Below are positions 6,834 through 7,947 of a stretch of 7,947 nucleotides of DNA, piece after piece. The stretch is taken from NCBI RefSeq assembly GCF_003481705.1, contig NZ_QULN01000024.1, positions 1 to 7,947 of the forward strand. The letters are read 5' to 3'. The notes under the pieces are model-generated. The model ran no database searches. It was not told where the DNA came from and saw only the letters and a list, made by a program, of their open reading frames with translations. The translations under genes were made by a program, and so were the position numbers. This stretch comes from Butyricicoccus sp. OM04-18BH. GTDB lineage: Bacteria; Bacillota; Clostridia; Oscillospirales; Butyricicoccaceae. Numbering within the stretch: position 1 is the first letter of the stretch; every line of letters begins with the position of its first letter.

Positions 6834-6893
6834 TATTTTATAACGCTTTGAAAATTCGTGGATTACTTAACAAATTAGAAGGAGGTATTTTAT

Positions 6894-7115
6894 ATGTTTA
6901 AAAAAGCTTTTTGGGTTCCTTATGAGGATAGTGCCAATTACCCAACTCTTGCAAAAACTATGGAAGCAATTTCAAAGTATTGTGAAGAAAATGGTAAGTC
7001 TTATACATTTATTAACGATGACGAAGTGGAGATAAATGGAAAAAGATATGAAATATATAGGGGCTACGAAAATGGTAGTAGGGGAAATTACGGCATAAAA
7101 TGTAAAGAAAAATAA
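6894..7115 (+). CDS. Small AT-rich hypothetical protein (DUF4318-like)
   Basis: A 73-residue soluble protein. The first half, NYPTLAKTMEAISKYCEENG (about 15-34), is a helix. The second half, KSYTFINDDEVEINGKRYEI then YRGYENGSRGNYGIKCKEK, looks like three or four beta strands. The layout and the closing 'GYGIKCxE'-like end resemble DUF4318 as I remember it, a clostridial family without known function; I am only moderately sure. Translation should be strong, with GAAGGAGG (6878-6885) eight bases before the ATG. Composition is AT-rich, like the lnu gene and unlike the flanking oriT and relaxase regions, so it looks like a later insertion. It lies between oriT and the relaxase and ends before a terminator, so it is probably its own transcription unit. 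Confidence 0.72.
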   Translation: MFKKAFWVPYEDSANYPTLAKTMEAISKYCEENGKSYTFINDDEVEINGKRYEIYRGYENGSRGNYGIKCKEK

Positions 7116-7139
7116 ATCCAGTTTGTTATTCTACACACA

Positions 7140-7158
7140 TCGGGTCAACTTGTCCCGA
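7140..7158. repeat. 19-bp near-palindrome
   Basis: TCGGGTCAACTTGTCCCGA reads nearly the same on both strands: TCGGG/CCCGA and CAA/TTG arms are symmetric around the central C, with one T/T mismatch per half. Its near-zero loop argues for a protein operator on DNA over an RNA hairpin. It lies in the leader between the 73-aa gene and the relaxase. Confidence 0.55.
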
Positions 7159-7201
7159 ACTTTCACAACTAAATACCCGCCGTTTACACAGCGGCACACC
7201 G

Positions 7202-7236
7202 AGCAGGAAATCTGAAAAAGGTCTCCTGCTTTTTTT
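7202..7236 (+). terminator. Intrinsic terminator upstream of the relaxase
   Basis: AGCAGGA (7202-7208) pairs with TCCTGCT (7224-7230), followed at once by a run of seven T (7230-7236). It is 63 bases before the relaxase ATG. It can end the 73-aa gene's transcript, or act as an attenuator of the relaxase if transcription enters from upstream. Confidence 0.8.
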
Positions 7237-7299
7237 CTGCCCAAAATGAGGTGGTAAAACGCCCACCCATCCACCAATTACCGAAAGGAGGGACACGAA

Positions 7300-7947
7300 A
7301 TGCCCTGTCCGCACAACGAAATCACGATTGTTCAGCGCAGCCAGCGGCAGTCTGCGGTTGCCGCCGCTGCTTACCAGAGTGGCGAAAAGCTGTTCTGTGA
7401 ATACGACCAGCAAGTGAAGCACTACCCAGAAAAGCGTGGTATCGTCCACAATGAAATCCTGCTCCCGGCAAATGCCCCACAGGAATATGCAGACCGCAAT
7501 ACCTTATGGAACGCCGCCGAAGCGGTGGAGAAGCAATGGAACTCTCAGCTTGCAAGGCGGTGGGTGCTTACCATCCCCAGAGAAATACCGCCCGACCAGT
7601 ACGCTGTCCTTGTCCGGGAGTTTTGCCAGAAGCAGTTTGTTTCCAAAGGCATGATTGCTGATTTTGCTATCCATGACCCCCATCCGCCGGGACATAATCC
7701 CCACGCCCATGTCCTGCTGACCATGCGGGCAATGGACGAACATGGGAAATGGCTTCCCAAAAGCCGCAAGGTTTATGACCTTGATGAGAACGGGGAACGG
7801 ATAAAACTGCCATCCGGCAGGTTGAAAAGCCACAAGGAAGATACGGTGGACTGGAACAACCAGAAGTATTGTGAAATCTGGCGGCATGAATGGGAGGTCA
7901 TCCAGAACCGCTATCTGGAAGCCAATGACCGCCCGGAGCGTGTGGAC
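7300..7947 (+). CDS. MobA/MobL family relaxase, N-terminal 216 residues
   Basis: The N-terminal part of a conjugative relaxase that cuts one strand at oriT, stays covalently bound to the 5' end and leads it into the recipient. The frame is open to the window end, so the 3' part is missing. RSQRQSAVAAAAYQSGEKL (13-31) is the MobA/MobL motif I, with Tyr25 the likely nucleophile, the same number as in R1162 MobA. Tyr101 is in YAVLVREF. The metal-binding histidine motif is HDPHPPGHNPHAHVLLTMR (125-143), with His132, His135 and His137 the probable ligands. AAAGGAGG (7284-7291) precedes the ATG at good spacing. Full family members often exceed 400 residues and may carry further domains, which cannot be judged here. 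Together with the MOBQ-like nic site at 6584-6595 it forms a coherent mobilization module. Confidence 0.95.
   Translation, partial: MPCPHNEITIVQRSQRQSAVAAAAYQSGEKLFCEYDQQVKHYPEKRGIVHNEILLPANAPQEYADRNTLWNAAEAVEKQWNSQLARRWVLTIPREIPPDQYAVLVREFCQKQFVSKGMIADFAIHDPHPPGHNPHAHVLLTMRAMDEHGKWLPKSRKVYDLDENGERIKLPSGRLKSHKEDTVDWNNQKYCEIWRHEWEVIQNRYLEANDRPERVD

Noticed and set aside
4389..6853. CGCTTTGAAA shared downstream of lnu and upstream of the 73-aa gene
   Set aside because: A single 10-base match in two AT-rich stretches with no extended similarity; not evidence of a common insertion end.
6668..6901. 77-codon + frame after oriT
   Set aside because: It crosses three hairpins, has no ribosome binding site, spans a sharp composition break and ends inside the start of the 73-aa gene.

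Overview
The window is accessory DNA from a low-to-mid GC Firmicute, most likely a gut Clostridia species (Lachnospiraceae/Oscillospiraceae type). The support is strong AGGAGG ribosome binding sites, extended -10 promoters, and a gene set typical of clostridial integrative and mobilizable elements: a Rep/DnaC pair, TnpW, a large serine recombinase, TnpV, DUF3847 and a MobA/MobL relaxase. No chromosomal housekeeping gene is visible. Family names come from recalled sequence features, not from a search.

Layout. Bases 3-1177 hold the end of a replication protein, a DnaC-like ATPase and TnpW, all on the + strand. A promoter inside an inverted repeat (about 1237-1295) leads into the serine recombinase (1312-2919) and a terminator-like hairpin. 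A promoter with a palindrome over its -35 box drives a small XRE-type regulator and TnpV (3200-3809). Next is an AT-rich cargo gene for a lincosamide nucleotidyltransferase (3861-4352), which faces a minus-strand 268-aa XRE-type regulator (4471-5277) across a strong terminator. About 480 non-coding bases follow (5278-5760), with inverted repeats and an 11-bp tandem repeat. A tightly coupled + operon comes next (62-aa Cys-rich protein, RepA-like winged-helix protein, DUF3847 protein; 5761-6576). After it lie an oriT candidate with a MOBQ-type nic sequence, a hairpin-rich stretch, a second AT-rich small gene (6894-7115), a terminator, and the start of the relaxase (7300 to the window end).

How it fits together. 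The relaxase would nick at the oriT candidate to start conjugative mobilization. The Rep/DnaC and winged-helix proteins could support replication of the excised circle. The serine recombinase would excise and integrate the element. The two XRE-type regulators probably control the promoters. The clear phenotype is lincosamide resistance.

The order Rep-DnaC-TnpW-recombinase followed directly by XRE-TnpV-cargo-mobilization can be read three ways: one element with an internal recombinase, two related elements in tandem, or a circle junction. An 18-19 bp near-repeat on either side of the recombinase gene bears on this. The least explained parts are the structured 5425-5667 region and the oriT/leader region before the relaxase.
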